From positions 91,078 through 155,077 of the forward strand of contig CAWJCM010000009.1 in NCBI GenBank assembly GCA_963841405.1: 64,000 nucleotides of DNA, given 5' to 3'. Source of the DNA: DATBLE01 sp963841405. GTDB taxonomy: Bacteria > Actinomycetota > Thermoleophilia > Gaiellales > Gaiellaceae. Shown piece by piece: positions 6,817 to 15,736 of this stretch; position 1 is the first letter of the stretch, and every line of letters starts with the position of its first letter. The notes beneath the pieces were generated by a model. That model was not told the origin of the DNA. It worked only from the letters and a program-made list of their open reading frames with translations, and did not search any database. Position numbers and translations under genes: made by a program.

Positions 6817-9800
6817 CTAGACGAGCACCGCGACTGGCGCGGCCTCGGGCGCCGGAGCGACGACACGATCGCGGCGGGCGTCGAGGACGATTGCGGCGAG
6901 GTTGCTGCCGAGCGCGGCGCCGACGATCGTCGTGATCAGGGCGAGGAGACTGGTGCCGGCCTGGAAGCCGACCCACGCGCCGAGGAGCGCGCCCGCGAGC
7001 ACGATCGCGAACCGCCAGCGCTGCGGCCGGTCCCGGTCGAGGGCCGCGAGGTGGATGCCTACGCCGATCGGGATGCCGACCGAGAAGATCGCGAGCGCGG
7101 CATCGTCGAGGGGCACGGCCGGGAACGCGAAGAAAACGACGACGAGCCCGGCGAACCAGCCGGCAAGCCCGAGCACGACGGTGAAGACCGACCGCAGCAG
7201 GACGCTCGCCGTGTGGCCGATTCGGCCACGCCGCCGGACGCGCCGCCACATCAGGAGCAGCGACAGCAGCGCGATCGCCGGTAGGCCGTAGAACGTGCCG
7301 GCGAAGCCCTTGCCGAGGGCGGTGTGGGTCAGCTCCGGCGTGAAGTCGACCTTCAGCGGCGTGTAGAGCGACGTGTCGACCTTGCCGGTGTCGAAAAACG
7401 TGTTCAGGAGGCGCGTGCTCGCCTTCGGCTGCTCGACCCAGAACGAGTTGGTGTGACCGAGCTCCGAGAGGACGACCTGCCGGCCTTTCGGAAGGTGGGG
7501 CAGCAGGTCCCTAGTCGCGTTGACCGCCGGGGTCGCGAAGTCGAGCGTGCCGCCGACGAGCAGCGTCTCCACATTCGAATCCCGGACCGTGGCGTACTCG
7601 TTTTCGTCCGGAGTCGCCGGCCATGCGTCGATGAGCCCGCCGCCGGCGTAGAGGAACTCGGTGCCGGGGTTGCCGAGGATCGAGTCCTTGCGCTGTGGCC
7701 CCCGCGCGAAGTACCGCTTCGCTGCGAGGGTGTCGCCCCTCGCCATCGCGGCCAGCTCGCCCCAGACGAAGGACTCGGGAAAGGCCATCCTCGCCATCAG
7801 CGAGAGGAACCAGAGCCCGCTCGGGTCGCCCTTGGCCGCCGACATCAGGGTCGAGATCGTCATCGGCGCGTTCAGCGGCGCTTCGTCCGCGGTCGTCTCC
7901 ATCAGCCCGTAGAAGGACGCGACGCGGGCGGCGTTCTCGTCGAACGGAAGCCCCCAGAAGCGGCTGGGGATTTCGGACTCCGCCTCGCGCATCGTCGCCG
8001 CGAGGTTGTCCGTCCGCTTGCTGCATGCCGGGTCCTGCGCGCAGAGCCGGGAGTAGCGCTGGATCTGCGCGTCCGTCGTCTTCGGGTCCCAGAGGAAGTG
8101 GCCGGGCGGGTTGACGCCGATCATCACCGAGCGGTGGATGCTCTTCGGGTAGCGCCAGGCGTAGATCATCGCGGTGCGCGTGCCCGCGCTTTCGCTGACG
8201 AGGTCGATCTTCCCGTAGCCCAGTGCAGTACGGGCCGCCTCGAAATCGTCGACCTGCGCCGGGATCGAGTAGCCCCGGAGGTCGACCCCGTCAGCCCGGA
8301 GCCGGGCCGCGCAGTCCCGGAAGCCCCGGGTATAGGCGTCGAAAGACTTCTGGCCGAGCAGGTCGGTGGAGCGCTTCAGCGCCGAGGCGACCTCGGGGCA
8401 GTCGAGCTGCACCGAGCCGTCGACGCCGCGGTAGCCGACGAGCACGACGTCGTGGTTCTCGGCCAGACGGCTCGCGTCCTTGAAGTGCACGTTCGATCTG
8501 CCGGGTCCGCCTTCGAGGCGGAAGACGGGCGCACCGGGATGGGAGCTGAGAGAGCGGATGCGCGTCACCGGCAGGGCGATCAGCCGAGAACCGGGCTGAG
8601 CCCGGTTCTCGGAAACGACGAGGGTGCCGCAGTCGGCGCCGTAGCTGCCCTGCTCCGTGCCGTAGTGGCACGGATGCAGGGACAGCTGGCCGGCCTTCGC
8701 CCCGGCGGGGACGGTCACCTTGTCCCCACCGGAGGCGAGCTTCACGTACGCGAGCCCGAGCGCGAGGATCGCGATCAGCACCAGGCCGGTGATTCGCGCG
8801 AAGCCGAGGCGGCGCTTCTGCCTGGGGGCAGGCCGCGCCGGCTCGAGCTCCGGCTCGTCGTCGATCTCGAGTTCGCCGTCGTCGAAGTGCGGCAGCCACT
8901 CGAGCCATGCCGGCAGGTACCAGTTCCGGTCGCCGAGCAGCTTCATCGTCGCGGGCAGCAGGACGCCGCGGACGATCGTCGCGTCGATCAGGATTGCCGC
9001 CGCGAGCCCGACGCCGAACTGCTTGAAGAACAGCATCGACAGCGTGGCGAACACACCGAACACGCAGACCATCACGATCGCGGCGCTGGTGACGACGCTG
9101 CCCGTCGAGCGGATCCCGTCCGAGATCGCCTCGTCCATCGTCGCCCCACGCTGGAACCGCTCGCGGATCCGGCTGACGATGAACACGTGGTAGTCCATCG
9201 AGAGGCCGAACAGGATCACGAACAGCAGCAGCGGGATCACTGGCGAGACGCCGGACGTGTCGCTGAACCCGAGCAGGCCCTTGCCGAGGCCGTGCTGGAA
9301 GACCAGCACGAGGATGCCGTAGGCCGCGGCGACCGACAGGCAGTTGAGCACGATCGCCTTTAGCGCGACCACGATCGAGCGGAACGCGACCAGCATCAGC
9401 GCGAACGCGAACACGAGCACGAACGCGACCACGAGCGGCAGCGCGTGCCGGACCTGGTCGCTCGAGTCCTTCCACTGCGCGGTTAGCCCGGTGACGCCGG
9501 TCTCCGTGTCCGGCAGTGCGCCGACCGTCTCGGGGATGAGCGTGTGGCGCAGGAGCGCCAGCGAGCGGTTGGACGCCTTGTCTGAGCCGTTGCCGTCGAT
9601 CGGGATCGTGATGTTCGCGACCGTTCCGACCGCGTTGACGGCCATCGTGATCGGCTCGTGCGCGCGGCCGCTGGCGAGCGCCCGCTGCTCGAGCTCGGAG
9701 ATCGCAGAGCGGACCGCCGGGGCGTTCACGTTCACCGCCTTGACGATCACGTTCGCCGGCAACGCCGTTCCGGGGAACGCCTGCTGCATCCGCTTGTAGG

Positions 9801-11049
9801 TCTTGATCACCTCGAGTTGCGCCGGGTAGGTGTCCGGCGAGGGGTCCGCCATCCGCATCTGGATCGCGGGGAGTGCGAGCAGGAGCAGTGCTCCGCCGGC
9901 GAGCGCCGCGGAGAGGGCGGGCCGCCGCAGGACGCGGTCGACGATCCAACCCCACGTCCGGCTCTCGCCGCCGTTGGTGGGACGCCGCCGGACGCGGACC
10001 TTGTCGACCCGGTCGCCCAGGCGCGAGAGCAGAGCCGGCAGCACGGTGAGCGAGCCCAGCATCGCGACGGCGACGACCATCATCGTCGCCACGCCGAACG
10101 AAGCGAACGTCTTGTCGCCGGTGACGAACATGCCGGCCATCGCGACCATCACGGTCAGGCCGGAGATCAGCACCGACCGGCCCGACGTCGCCGCGGCGGC
10201 CTCGATCGCGGCCCGTTCGCTCCGGCCCTTTGCGCGTTCCTCACGCTCGCGCCGGAGGTAGAACAACGAGTAGTCAACTCCGACCGCGAGGCCGATCAGG
10301 AGCACGAGCGGCATCGTCTCGTTGGCCATCGGAAGCACGTGGCTCGCGATCGCGACCAGGCCGAAGGTGCCGAACACGGCCGTGAGCGCGAGCAGCAGCG
10401 GAATCCCTGCGGCGAAGAGCGCCCCGAACGTGACGATCAGGATGATCAGCGTGATCGGCAGGGAGAGCGTCCCAGCCTTGGCGAGATCCTTGCCGTACTG
10501 GCCCTCGATGGCCTTCGGGGCACTGGCGTCGCCCATCTCGCCGATGAAGAACCCGGGATGGGCGGCCTGGGCCGCTGCGACGGCGTCGACGACGGGGTCG
10601 ACCTTGTCCGGCGCCTTGTCGATCTCACCGCGGATGTCGAAACCGACGAGTACCGAGTGCCGGTCCTTCGAGATCTGGTCCCCATGTCCGGGGGCGAGCG
10701 GCGAGCGGATGTTCCGGACGTCGGCCTCGCGCGAGACGCGGGCGACGACGTCCTTCACGGCCGCGTCGAAGGCGGCCGTGCCGGCTGTGGCGGTCGTGCT
10801 TTGGACCAGGACGTTCTCGGCCGCCGGCCGCTTGAAGCCTTCGTGCAGGATCCGATCCACCCGGCCCGACTCTCCGGGACCGGCGGTGTTCGGATCGGGG
10901 TTCTTGGTGCCGGCCATGCTGCCGATGCCGAAGGCGACGACGACCAGGGCCAGCCAGCCGAACGTGGCTGTCTTCCAGTGGCTCGCGCTCCACCGGCCCA
11001 TGCGGGCGGCCAGGTTGCGCTTCTTGTCGGGGGTTGTGCTGGGGGACAC
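6817..11049 (-). CDS. MMPL/RND-family permease fused to an S33-type alpha/beta hydrolase and C-terminal membrane domain
   Basis: The start is GTG 11049, behind GAGAGGAGAAC; 1410 residues. Residues 1 to about 720 form an MMPL-type RND transporter: one TM, a large loop, a block of TMs (GLAVGVDYSLFYLRR), a second loop and a second block (GLSMDYHVFIVSRI). A further TM (ITGLVLIAILALGLAYV) leads to an exported hydrolase domain with LEGGPGRSN, a nucleophile elbow SESAG, an acid in GGTLDF and a histidine in ELGHTNSF, the TAP/S33 peptidase pattern. Four more TMs close the protein. MMPL proteins export lipids or drugs; the tethered hydrolase could cut or ester-modify the cargo outside the membrane. The fusion is continuous with no visible frameshift. 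It is preceded by a 66-residue gene, likely in one operon. Confidence 0.85.
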   Translation of the reverse strand: MSPSTTPDKKRNLAARMGRWSASHWKTATFGWLALVVVAFGIGSMAGTKNPDPNTAGPGESGRVDRILHEGFKRPAAENVLVQSTTATAGTAAFDAAVKDVVARVSREADVRNIRSPLAPGHGDQISKDRHSVLVGFDIRGEIDKAPDKVDPVVDAVAAAQAAHPGFFIGEMGDASAPKAIEGQYGKDLAKAGTLSLPITLIILIVTFGALFAAGIPLLLALTAVFGTFGLVAIASHVLPMANETMPLVLLIGLAVGVDYSLFYLRREREERAKGRSERAAIEAAAATSGRSVLISGLTVMVAMAGMFVTGDKTFASFGVATMMVVAVAMLGSLTVLPALLSRLGDRVDKVRVRRRPTNGGESRTWGWIVDRVLRRPALSAALAGGALLLLALPAIQMRMADPSPDTYPAQLEVIKTYKRMQQAFPGTALPANVIVKAVNVNAPAVRSAISELEQRALASGRAHEPITMAVNAVGTVANITIPIDGNGSDKASNRSLALLRHTLIPETVGALPDTETGVTGLTAQWKDSSDQVRHALPLVVAFVLVFAFALMLVAFRSIVVALKAIVLNCLSVAAAYGILVLVFQHGLGKGLLGFSDTSGVSPVIPLLLFVILFGLSMDYHVFIVSRIRERFQRGATMDEAISDGIRSTGSVVTSAAIVMVCVFGVFATLSMLFFKQFGVGLAAAILIDATIVRGVLLPATMKLLGDRNWYLPAWLEWLPHFDDGELEIDDEPELEPARPAPRQKRRLGFARITGLVLIAILALGLAYVKLASGGDKVTVPAGAKAGQLSLHPCHYGTEQGSYGADCGTLVVSENRAQPGSRLIALPVTRIRSLSSHPGAPVFRLEGGPGRSNVHFKDASRLAENHDVVLVGYRGVDGSVQLDCPEVASALKRSTDLLGQKSFDAYTRGFRDCAARLRADGVDLRGYSIPAQVDDFEAARTALGYGKIDLVSESAGTRTAMIYAWRYPKSIHRSVMIGVNPPGHFLWDPKTTDAQIQRYSRLCAQDPACSKRTDNLAATMREAESEIPSRFWGLPFDENAARVASFYGLMETTADEAPLNAPMTISTLMSAAKGDPSGLWFLSLMARMAFPESFVWGELAAMARGDTLAAKRYFARGPQRKDSILGNPGTEFLYAGGGLIDAWPATPDENEYATVRDSNVETLLVGGTLDFATPAVNATRDLLPHLPKGRQVVLSELGHTNSFWVEQPKASTRLLNTFFDTGKVDTSLYTPLKVDFTPELTHTALGKGFAGTFYGLPAIALLSLLLMWRRVRRRGRIGHTASVLLRSVFTVVLGLAGWFAGLVVVFFAFPAVPLDDAALAIFSVGIPIGVGIHLAALDRDRPQRWRFAIVLAGALLGAWVGFQAGTSLLALITTIVGAALGSNLAAIVLDARRDRVVAPAPEAAPVAVLV

Positions 11050-11078
11050 GGTTGTTCTCCTCTCTTGGCTCGGCCGCC

Positions 11079-11279
11079 TCAGGCGGCGTACGCGAACGGG
11101 TGGTAGAAGGCGTCGAGTGCGCGCTCGGGCGCGACGGACAGCTGGAAGCCGTCGCCGATCCGGACGTCCTCGACCTCGACGGTGAGGTCGTTCTCGCGGG
11201 GGTGCCAGAGCAGGAGGACGTGGAGTCCGTTGCTCTCGCGGGCGGCGAGTTCGCGGGTGGTATCGGTGGTGCGGGACAT
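11079..11279 (-). CDS. Small conserved-looking protein, function unknown
   Basis: 66 residues from the ATG at 11279, which follows a strong AGGAGG at a good distance; this decides the start over an upstream ATG. It contains HVLLLWHPRENDLTVEVEDV, compact and beta-rich, and ends in DAFYHPFAYAA. No domain is recognised. It ends 29 bp before the MMPL gene on the same strand and is probably co-transcribed with it, divergent from the two-component pair. Confidence 0.65.
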   Translation of the reverse strand: MSRTTDTTRELAARESNGLHVLLLWHPRENDLTVEVEDVRIGDGFQLSVAPERALDAFYHPFAYAA

Positions 11280-11455
11280 CTCGTTCCTCCTGCTCGTTGA
11301 CTCCACCGACGCTAGGAGGGCGCGGCCCGCAGGTCGCCGTCACAAAGTCGGATTCATGCTCCGACCCGGCGACGATCTGGACTGCGACCTACCGACGAAT
11401 GCGGCTCCTACTCAGGTAGGAGGCGGCACGCGAGGGCGTGCAGTACCTTCAGCGC

Positions 11456-12625
11456 ATGAGCCGGATCGAATGCGCCTTGCGCGAGTACTGGGTCGAGGCG
11501 CTGATCGCGCTCCTGCTCCTCGCAGGCATCGTCCAGCTCTCCGTCCTGCACGGTTCGCCGGGCGCGCCGACCACGACTCTCTGGTTCTCGGTGCCCGCGC
11601 TCGTCGTGCTGGTCGCACCGTTGTTCGCGCGCCGGCGCTTTCCCTTTGCCGGACCGGCCGCATACTGGGTCCTGGTCGCCGCGATCACGTTCGTCGACGG
11701 GGTGCTGCTCGCGTGGGTCGACAGCCTCGGCGTCGTCGGTCTGGCCGCAGCGCTTCTACTCGGATACGTTCGCGATCGCCGGAAGGCGGCGATCGGCCTC
11801 GCCATCGTCGTCGCCGCCATGTTGATCCTCGTCTGGAACATCCCCGGCCCGCAGGCCACGAACACGTTCATCTTCCTCACTCTCCGGTTCGTCGCGGCCT
11901 GGATTGCGGGCTTCGCTCTCCGGGCGCGCGAGGACCAGGCCTCCGCGGCCGAGGTGCGCGCGGTCCGGGCCGAGGACGAGCGCGAGTCGGCGGCCCGCGT
12001 GGCCGTGGCCGAGGAGCGTGCACGAATCGCCCGCGAGCTCCACGACGTCGTCGCCCATGCGGTCAGCGTGATGGTGCTCCAAGTGGGCGCGGTCCGGCAC
12101 AAGCTCCCCGATTCACGTGCCGATGACCGGGAGGCGCTCAGGAGCGTCGAGCGTGCCGGCCGGACGGCGCTCACCGAGATGCGGCGTCTGCTTGCCGCCA
12201 TGCGGCGAGAGGAAGACGAGGTCGAGTTCGTCCCGCAGCCGGGCCTCGACGGCCTGAACGCGCTGCTGGACGAGGTGGGCCGCGCAGGCCTGCCTGCCCG
12301 GTTGCATGTCGAGGGCGAGCCTTTCCAGCTTCCTCGCGGAGTCGACCTCTCCGCCTACCGCATCGTCCAGGAGGGACTGACCAACGCGCTCAGGCATGCC
12401 GCCGGCAGCGATGCGGACGTGACGGTCCGCTACCGGCCGGACGAGGTCGAGATCGAGGTGCGTGACAACGGCAGCGGCGTCGCCAAGAGCGACGGCCTCG
12501 GACACGGGCTCGTCGGCGTCCGCGAACGCGTCAAAATCTACGGCGGCGAGATGTCTGCGGGCACCGCACCTGAGGGCGGATTCGTCCTCAACACGCGCCT
12601 TCCAGTCGCGGAGGAAGCACGGTGA
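11456..12625 (+). CDS. Sensor histidine kinase, NarL/DesK type (HisKA_3)
   Basis: About 389 residues from ATG 11456; an in-frame GTG at 11438 with an AGGAGG 14 bp ahead is possible. The N-terminus has about four to five TM segments with almost no external domain, suggesting it senses the membrane itself. A coiled stretch leads to the phospho-acceptor ELHDVVAHAVSVM, then the HATPase with NALRHA, RDNGSGV and GHGLVGVRERV. It overlaps the response regulator start. The divergent MMPL operon is a plausible target. Confidence 0.9.
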   Translation: MSRIECALREYWVEALIALLLLAGIVQLSVLHGSPGAPTTTLWFSVPALVVLVAPLFARRRFPFAGPAAYWVLVAAITFVDGVLLAWVDSLGVVGLAAALLLGYVRDRRKAAIGLAIVVAAMLILVWNIPGPQATNTFIFLTLRFVAAWIAGFALRAREDQASAAEVRAVRAEDERESAARVAVAEERARIARELHDVVAHAVSVMVLQVGAVRHKLPDSRADDREALRSVERAGRTALTEMRRLLAAMRREEDEVEFVPQPGLDGLNALLDEVGRAGLPARLHVEGEPFQLPRGVDLSAYRIVQEGLTNALRHAAGSDADVTVRYRPDEVEIEVRDNGSGVAKSDGLGHGLVGVRERVKIYGGEMSAGTAPEGGFVLNTRLPVAEEAR

Positions 12626-13278
12626 CGATCCGGGTCCTCGTTGCCGACGACCAGTCGATGGTCCGCGCCGGCTTTCGCATGCTGCTTGGCGGCGAGGAGG
12701 ACATGCAGGTCGTTGCCGAGGCGAGCAACGGGCTCGAGGCGGTCGACAAGGCCGCCCGCTTCCATCCGGGGATCATCCTGATGGACATCCGCATGCCCGA
12801 ACTCGACGGGCTCGAGGCGACTCGACGCATCCTCGCGACCGACCCAGCCACGCGGATCCTGATCCTGACGACGTTCGACCTCGACGAGTACGTATTCGAG
12901 GCGCTGAGGGCAGGCGCGAGCGGATTCGTGCTCAAGGACGACTCGCCCGAGCAGCTGATCGCCGCGGTCCGCACCGTCGCCGCCGGCGAGGCGCTGCTCT
13001 CACCGGCGATCACGAAGCGCGTGATTCAGAAGTTCGCCGGCATGCAGCGCCCGGGCGCCCCGAAGGAGCTCGCGGACCTGAGCGAGCGCGAGCGGGACGT
13101 CTTCCGCCTGCTGACCAACGGCCTGTCGAATGCGGAGATCGGCAAGGAGCTCTACATCAGCGAGACGACCGTCAAGACGCACGTCACGCACATCCTCCAG
13201 AAGCTGAACCTGCGCGACCGCGTGCAGGCGGTGGTGCTCGCGTACCAAACCGGCCATTTCGAAGCGAATGGCGCGTAA
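12622..13278 (+). CDS. Response regulator, NarL/FixJ family
   Basis: 218 residues, GTG start overlapping the kinase stop by 4 bp. The receiver domain has acidic residues at VADDQ, the phospho-acceptor aspartate in ILMDIRMPE (about residue 54), and the switch LTTFD and LKDD lysine. The C-terminal LuxR-type HTH is LSERERDVFRLLTNGLSN... then ETTVKTHVTHILQKL. It is the partner of the kinase just upstream. No operator sites could be picked out. Confidence 0.92.
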   Translation: MTIRVLVADDQSMVRAGFRMLLGGEEDMQVVAEASNGLEAVDKAARFHPGIILMDIRMPELDGLEATRRILATDPATRILILTTFDLDEYVFEALRAGASGFVLKDDSPEQLIAAVRTVAAGEALLSPAITKRVIQKFAGMQRPGAPKELADLSERERDVFRLLTNGLSNAEIGKELYISETTVKTHVTHILQKLNLRDRVQAVVLAYQTGHFEANGA

Positions 13279-13477
13279 ACCGCCGCCGCCCTTCCCGAGC
13301 GTTCTGGTTGCAGAAGGAAAGGGCTCGGAACGAGGCGACGAATCGAATCCTCGAGGGCGATGGGAAGCGCGAGTTCACGCGCTGAGCTGACAACAGAATC
13401 GAGCCCTGCAGATATCCCGGAAGGAGCGACCGACAAGTGACTGCAGGAGCAGCGTCAAGAGGTCTTATCCATATGGG
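13279..13477. other. Non-coding stretch, nothing recognised
   Basis: Follows the response regulator. No ORF with coding character, tRNA or terminator hairpin was found. It leads into the repeats and arm-type sites of the element 1 right end. Confidence 0.4.
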
Positions 13478-13753
13478 TGTGGTGAGTAGAGGCGGGGAAG
13501 AGGGGAATCGCAGTTCCATCGTGATTGCAAAGTGGCTCGGCTGTGCCACCCCGTCCCCGCAAGTCTCGGCGCTCAGAGACATGGATGTGAGGTCTCCCGA
13601 TCTGTTGCCGACCAAGAGAACGACGGAGGGAGCCGAGGAGAGGCCGACTTGGACGTGGTGAGACTGTGGTGAGTAGAACCGGGGAATGTGGGGGAATCGA
13701 TCCCGTCTCCTCGTAGGAGAAATGGCTTAACCATCCCATCCGGTCCCCAGCAA
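13478..13753 (+). repeat. Two imperfect 85-90-bp modules, each starting with GTGGTGAGTAGA
   Basis: Copy 1 is about 13478-13566 and copy 2 about 13665-13753. Both run GTGGTGAGTAGA, CGGGGAA, GGGGAATCG, TGGCT, then CCATCC or CCACCC, and end GTCCCC.GCAA. Copy 2 is preceded by a second arm repeat (13654-13663, 11 bp ahead). The CGGGGA and TCCCCG ends could pair. They lie immediately left of the middle att core, so they may be the right arm of element 1 or decayed copies of it. Confidence 0.45.
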
Positions 13754-13769
13754 TCTCCGTCGCTCCGGG

Positions 13770-13817
13770 TTCACACGCGGGAGGTCGCTGGTTCGATCCC
13801 AGCCGCGCCCATGGCTT
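13770..13817. other. Middle attachment site (attR of element 1 / attL of element 2)
   Basis: 48 bp identical to 3799-3846, from TTCACACGCGGG to CCCATGGCTT. There is no 5' tRNA half here, so it does not make a functional tRNA. Confidence 0.85.
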
Positions 13818-13870
13818 GCCTAAAGCCAAGCGGGTCAGACATGCCAGAAGTGCCGGAAATGCTCGCGGCG

Positions 13871-13894
13871 TGCCTACCTCGGTGCCTACCTCGG
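13871..13894. repeat. Tandem 12-bp repeat near the left end of element 2
   Basis: TGCCTACCTCGG is repeated head to tail at 13871-13882 and 13883-13894. Its place 54 bp inside the att core and one-turn periodicity fit an integrase arm site, but no matching repeat was found near 22019. Confidence 0.4.
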
Positions 13895-13966
13895 ATCTTG
13901 CCGAACGTGGCAACGGGGCCCGGCGCGGGGTCGAACACGACGCCGGCCGGACGAGCAGCTTCCTCG

Positions 13967-14410
13967 CTAGAGCGGCTCCACCGGATCACCGGGACGCAGC
14001 ACGCCGCCGACCAGGATCTCGGCGTTCAAGCCTGCGCGATGAACGAACGCCTTGAGGGCGCCCGGCGTCGTCTTGCTCTCGAACGTCGTGCACGGCTCGC
14101 ACAGCTCGACTCCGCGGCACTCGAGCTCGCCCACCCTGAAACGCTTGCCGACCAGATCGTTCAGCGAGACGCCGCGCGTGAGGACGTTGCGCCCGGTCGC
14201 CGCCGCGTCGACCTGGACCCCGCTCTCAGCCGCCACCTGCTCGATCTGCTCGGCCTCGATCAGGGTCAGCTCCGCCTCCGGCCGGCCTTCGTCGAAGTAC
14301 CGGTTCCCTTCGAGACCTTTGCCGGCGATCGCCTGCACGGACACGACCGCATGCGCCAGCTCGCTGTGCTCGGCCGCGATGTAGACCGCCTCGACCCGCG
14401 CGTCGCCCAT
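13967..14410 (-). CDS. MOSC domain-containing protein
   Basis: 147 residues. GKGLEGNRYF near the start and the long beta segment ending RVGELECRGVELCEPC are typical of the MOSC (molybdenum cofactor sulfurase C-terminal) fold, with the conserved cysteine in CEPC. Short stand-alone MOSC proteins are thought to carry sulfur for metal-sulfur cofactors. It is the first gene inside element 2; the sulfite-oxidase-like enzyme at 62732 is far away and need not be linked. Confidence 0.85.
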   Translation of the reverse strand: MGDARVEAVYIAAEHSELAHAVVSVQAIAGKGLEGNRYFDEGRPEAELTLIEAEQIEQVAAESGVQVDAAATGRNVLTRGVSLNDLVGKRFRVGELECRGVELCEPCTTFESKTTPGALKAFVHRAGLNAEILVGGVLRPGDPVEPL

Positions 14411-14476
14411 CCTCCAACATCCTACGATGCGAAGGTCGAGCCGATCGTCTAGGGCGACCGCAAGGCAACGACAGGC

Positions 14477-14602
14477 TCAGGCATCGAACTCCCGCTCCGA
14501 GCACTCAGGGCAGAACGTGACCGCGGCCCCGTCGTCGTCCAAGTAGACACGCCAGCCGGTCGGTTCAGACTCGCTTTCACGACCGCACTCCGCACAAACA
14601 TC
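14477..14602 (-). pseudogene. Zinc-ribbon mini-protein, 5' end missing
   Basis: The frame ending at the TGA complementary to 14477-14479 reads DVCAECGRESESEPTGW, then TFCPECSEREFDA. The two CxxC pairs 29 residues apart make a zinc ribbon. No ATG, GTG or TTG is in frame upstream before the reading becomes unrelated sequence, so the start is lost. The break coincides with where the SRPBCC fragment begins on the other strand. Confidence 0.5.
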
Positions 14603-14604
14603 CC

Positions 14605-14787
14605 GGTCTCCTTGATGGGGAGCACACGCTAGGGATCGAGCCCATCGAGGAACGACGCTGTCGGTTCATTCAGCAGGAGCGGTTCACCGGCGTCCTTGTC
14701 GGACTCTTTAAGGGCACCCTCGACAAGACCGAAACCGGCTTCGAGGAGATGAACGCAGCGCTCAAGAAGAGAGCCGAAGCACGGTAG
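14605..14787 (+). pseudogene. C-terminal fragment of an SRPBCC-domain protein
   Basis: The frame ending at TAG 14785-14787 reads LLDGEHTLGIEPIEERR, then QERFTGVLVGLFKGTLD and FEEMNAALKKRAEAR. This is the closing strand and long C-terminal helix of SRPBCC/START-like ligand-binding proteins. Nothing of the N-terminal two thirds is present upstream, so it is a fragment cut near 14605. Confidence 0.55.
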
Positions 14788-14873
14788 CTAAGGGACTCTC
14801 GGATGTACGCCCAGAGCGTTTTTTGCGGACGATGGCCGAGCGCGAGCTCCGCGCCCAAACTCTTGTGGTGGGC

Positions 14874-15599
14874 CTAGTCGCGGGAATCGTCGCGCTTCAG
14901 GACGGTCGTCACGACCTTGAGCCCGTAGCGCCCGGGCATCAGCACTACATCCCACATCTGGTTCACGACACCGCCGCCCGGGAGGTCCTCGGCGATCGCC
15001 TCCACGATCTCGTCGGACGTCTCGAGGAGGTCTTCGCCGACGTCGAGCACCCCCTCGGCCATGTCCCCTGCATTGGCGACCGCCGCCGTGGCAATCTCGA
15101 TGGTTATCGCGGGAGCGAGCCGTTCGAGCGTCTCGAGGACGGCCTTCTCGGCCTCGGCGCGTGCTTGCTCGAGATCCTTCGTGGGTTCTGTCGGGCCGGC
15201 CCTGAAGACATGCCACCACTTCCACCCGGTGGCGCGTCCCGCCCTGACCAGCAGCGCGATCAGGAGCGAAACCCCGACCACGATCCACATCGCACAGAGC
15301 ACGAGTGCGGCGACCCACCCGGAAACGACCGTCGACAACCCTTCGAAGGCCGCGACGTTCGCGAACAGAAAGGCGGTAGCCAGCGCGACCACAACGAGCA
15401 GCGCAGCCGCGAGGTCGCGGGCCGCCCGCCGCACTTCCGGCATGTTGCGCGAGGCTTCAAGCTGCGCCTCGCAGAGCGCGAGCACGCTCAGGTCGCGACC
15501 GAGCTGAACGAGCAGCTCGGTGACCGACGGGCGCTCGTCCTGCTCGGTGGACTCGTCCCCGTCGGGAGAAACGTCAACCGGCTCGACCGTCTCCGCCAT
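14874..15599 (-). CDS. Putative holin-superfamily-III-like membrane protein
   Basis: 241 residues from ATG 15599 behind GGGAG. An acidic N-terminus leads to an amphipathic segment (SVTELLVQLGRDLSVLALCE), then two hydrophobic helices (AALLVVVALATAFLFANVAAF and AALVLCAMWIVVGVSLLIALLV). This is the Actinobacteriophage holin III / phage-holin-family layout also found in cellular membrane-stress proteins. The C-terminal third is acidic and helical. It begins a minus-strand row of small membrane proteins. Confidence 0.6.
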   Translation of the reverse strand: MAETVEPVDVSPDGDESTEQDERPSVTELLVQLGRDLSVLALCEAQLEASRNMPEVRRAARDLAAALLVVVALATAFLFANVAAFEGLSTVVSGWVAALVLCAMWIVVGVSLLIALLVRAGRATGWKWWHVFRAGPTEPTKDLEQARAEAEKAVLETLERLAPAITIEIATAAVANAGDMAEGVLDVGEDLLETSDEIVEAIAEDLPGGGVVNQMWDVVLMPGRYGLKVVTTVLKRDDSRD

Positions 15600-15736
15600 C
15601 TCGCTCCCGCACGAGCGTAGACGCTTGTAGCTCGCGGTGCCAAGTGCCGCCCACTCCCGACGCCATAGACCTTCACGAAGGCGCGCGAACACGAGACGCA
15701 GCCTTGCGTAGCGTCGTGCGAGTTGCGGTGCTGCTT

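Noticed and set aside
7324..9363. Long plus-strand ORFs antisense to the MMPL gene (also 9658-11106)
   Set aside because: They are shadows of the real frame, rich in Arg, Gly, Pro and Ala with no start signals or domains.
13437..13661. 74-codon ORF after the response regulator
   Set aside because: It overlaps the repeated modules near the att site and has no ribosome site or family.
13690..13753. Possible tRNA next to the middle att site
   Set aside because: No cloverleaf can be formed; the T-arm-like GGGGGAATCGATCCC lacks the TTC loop.
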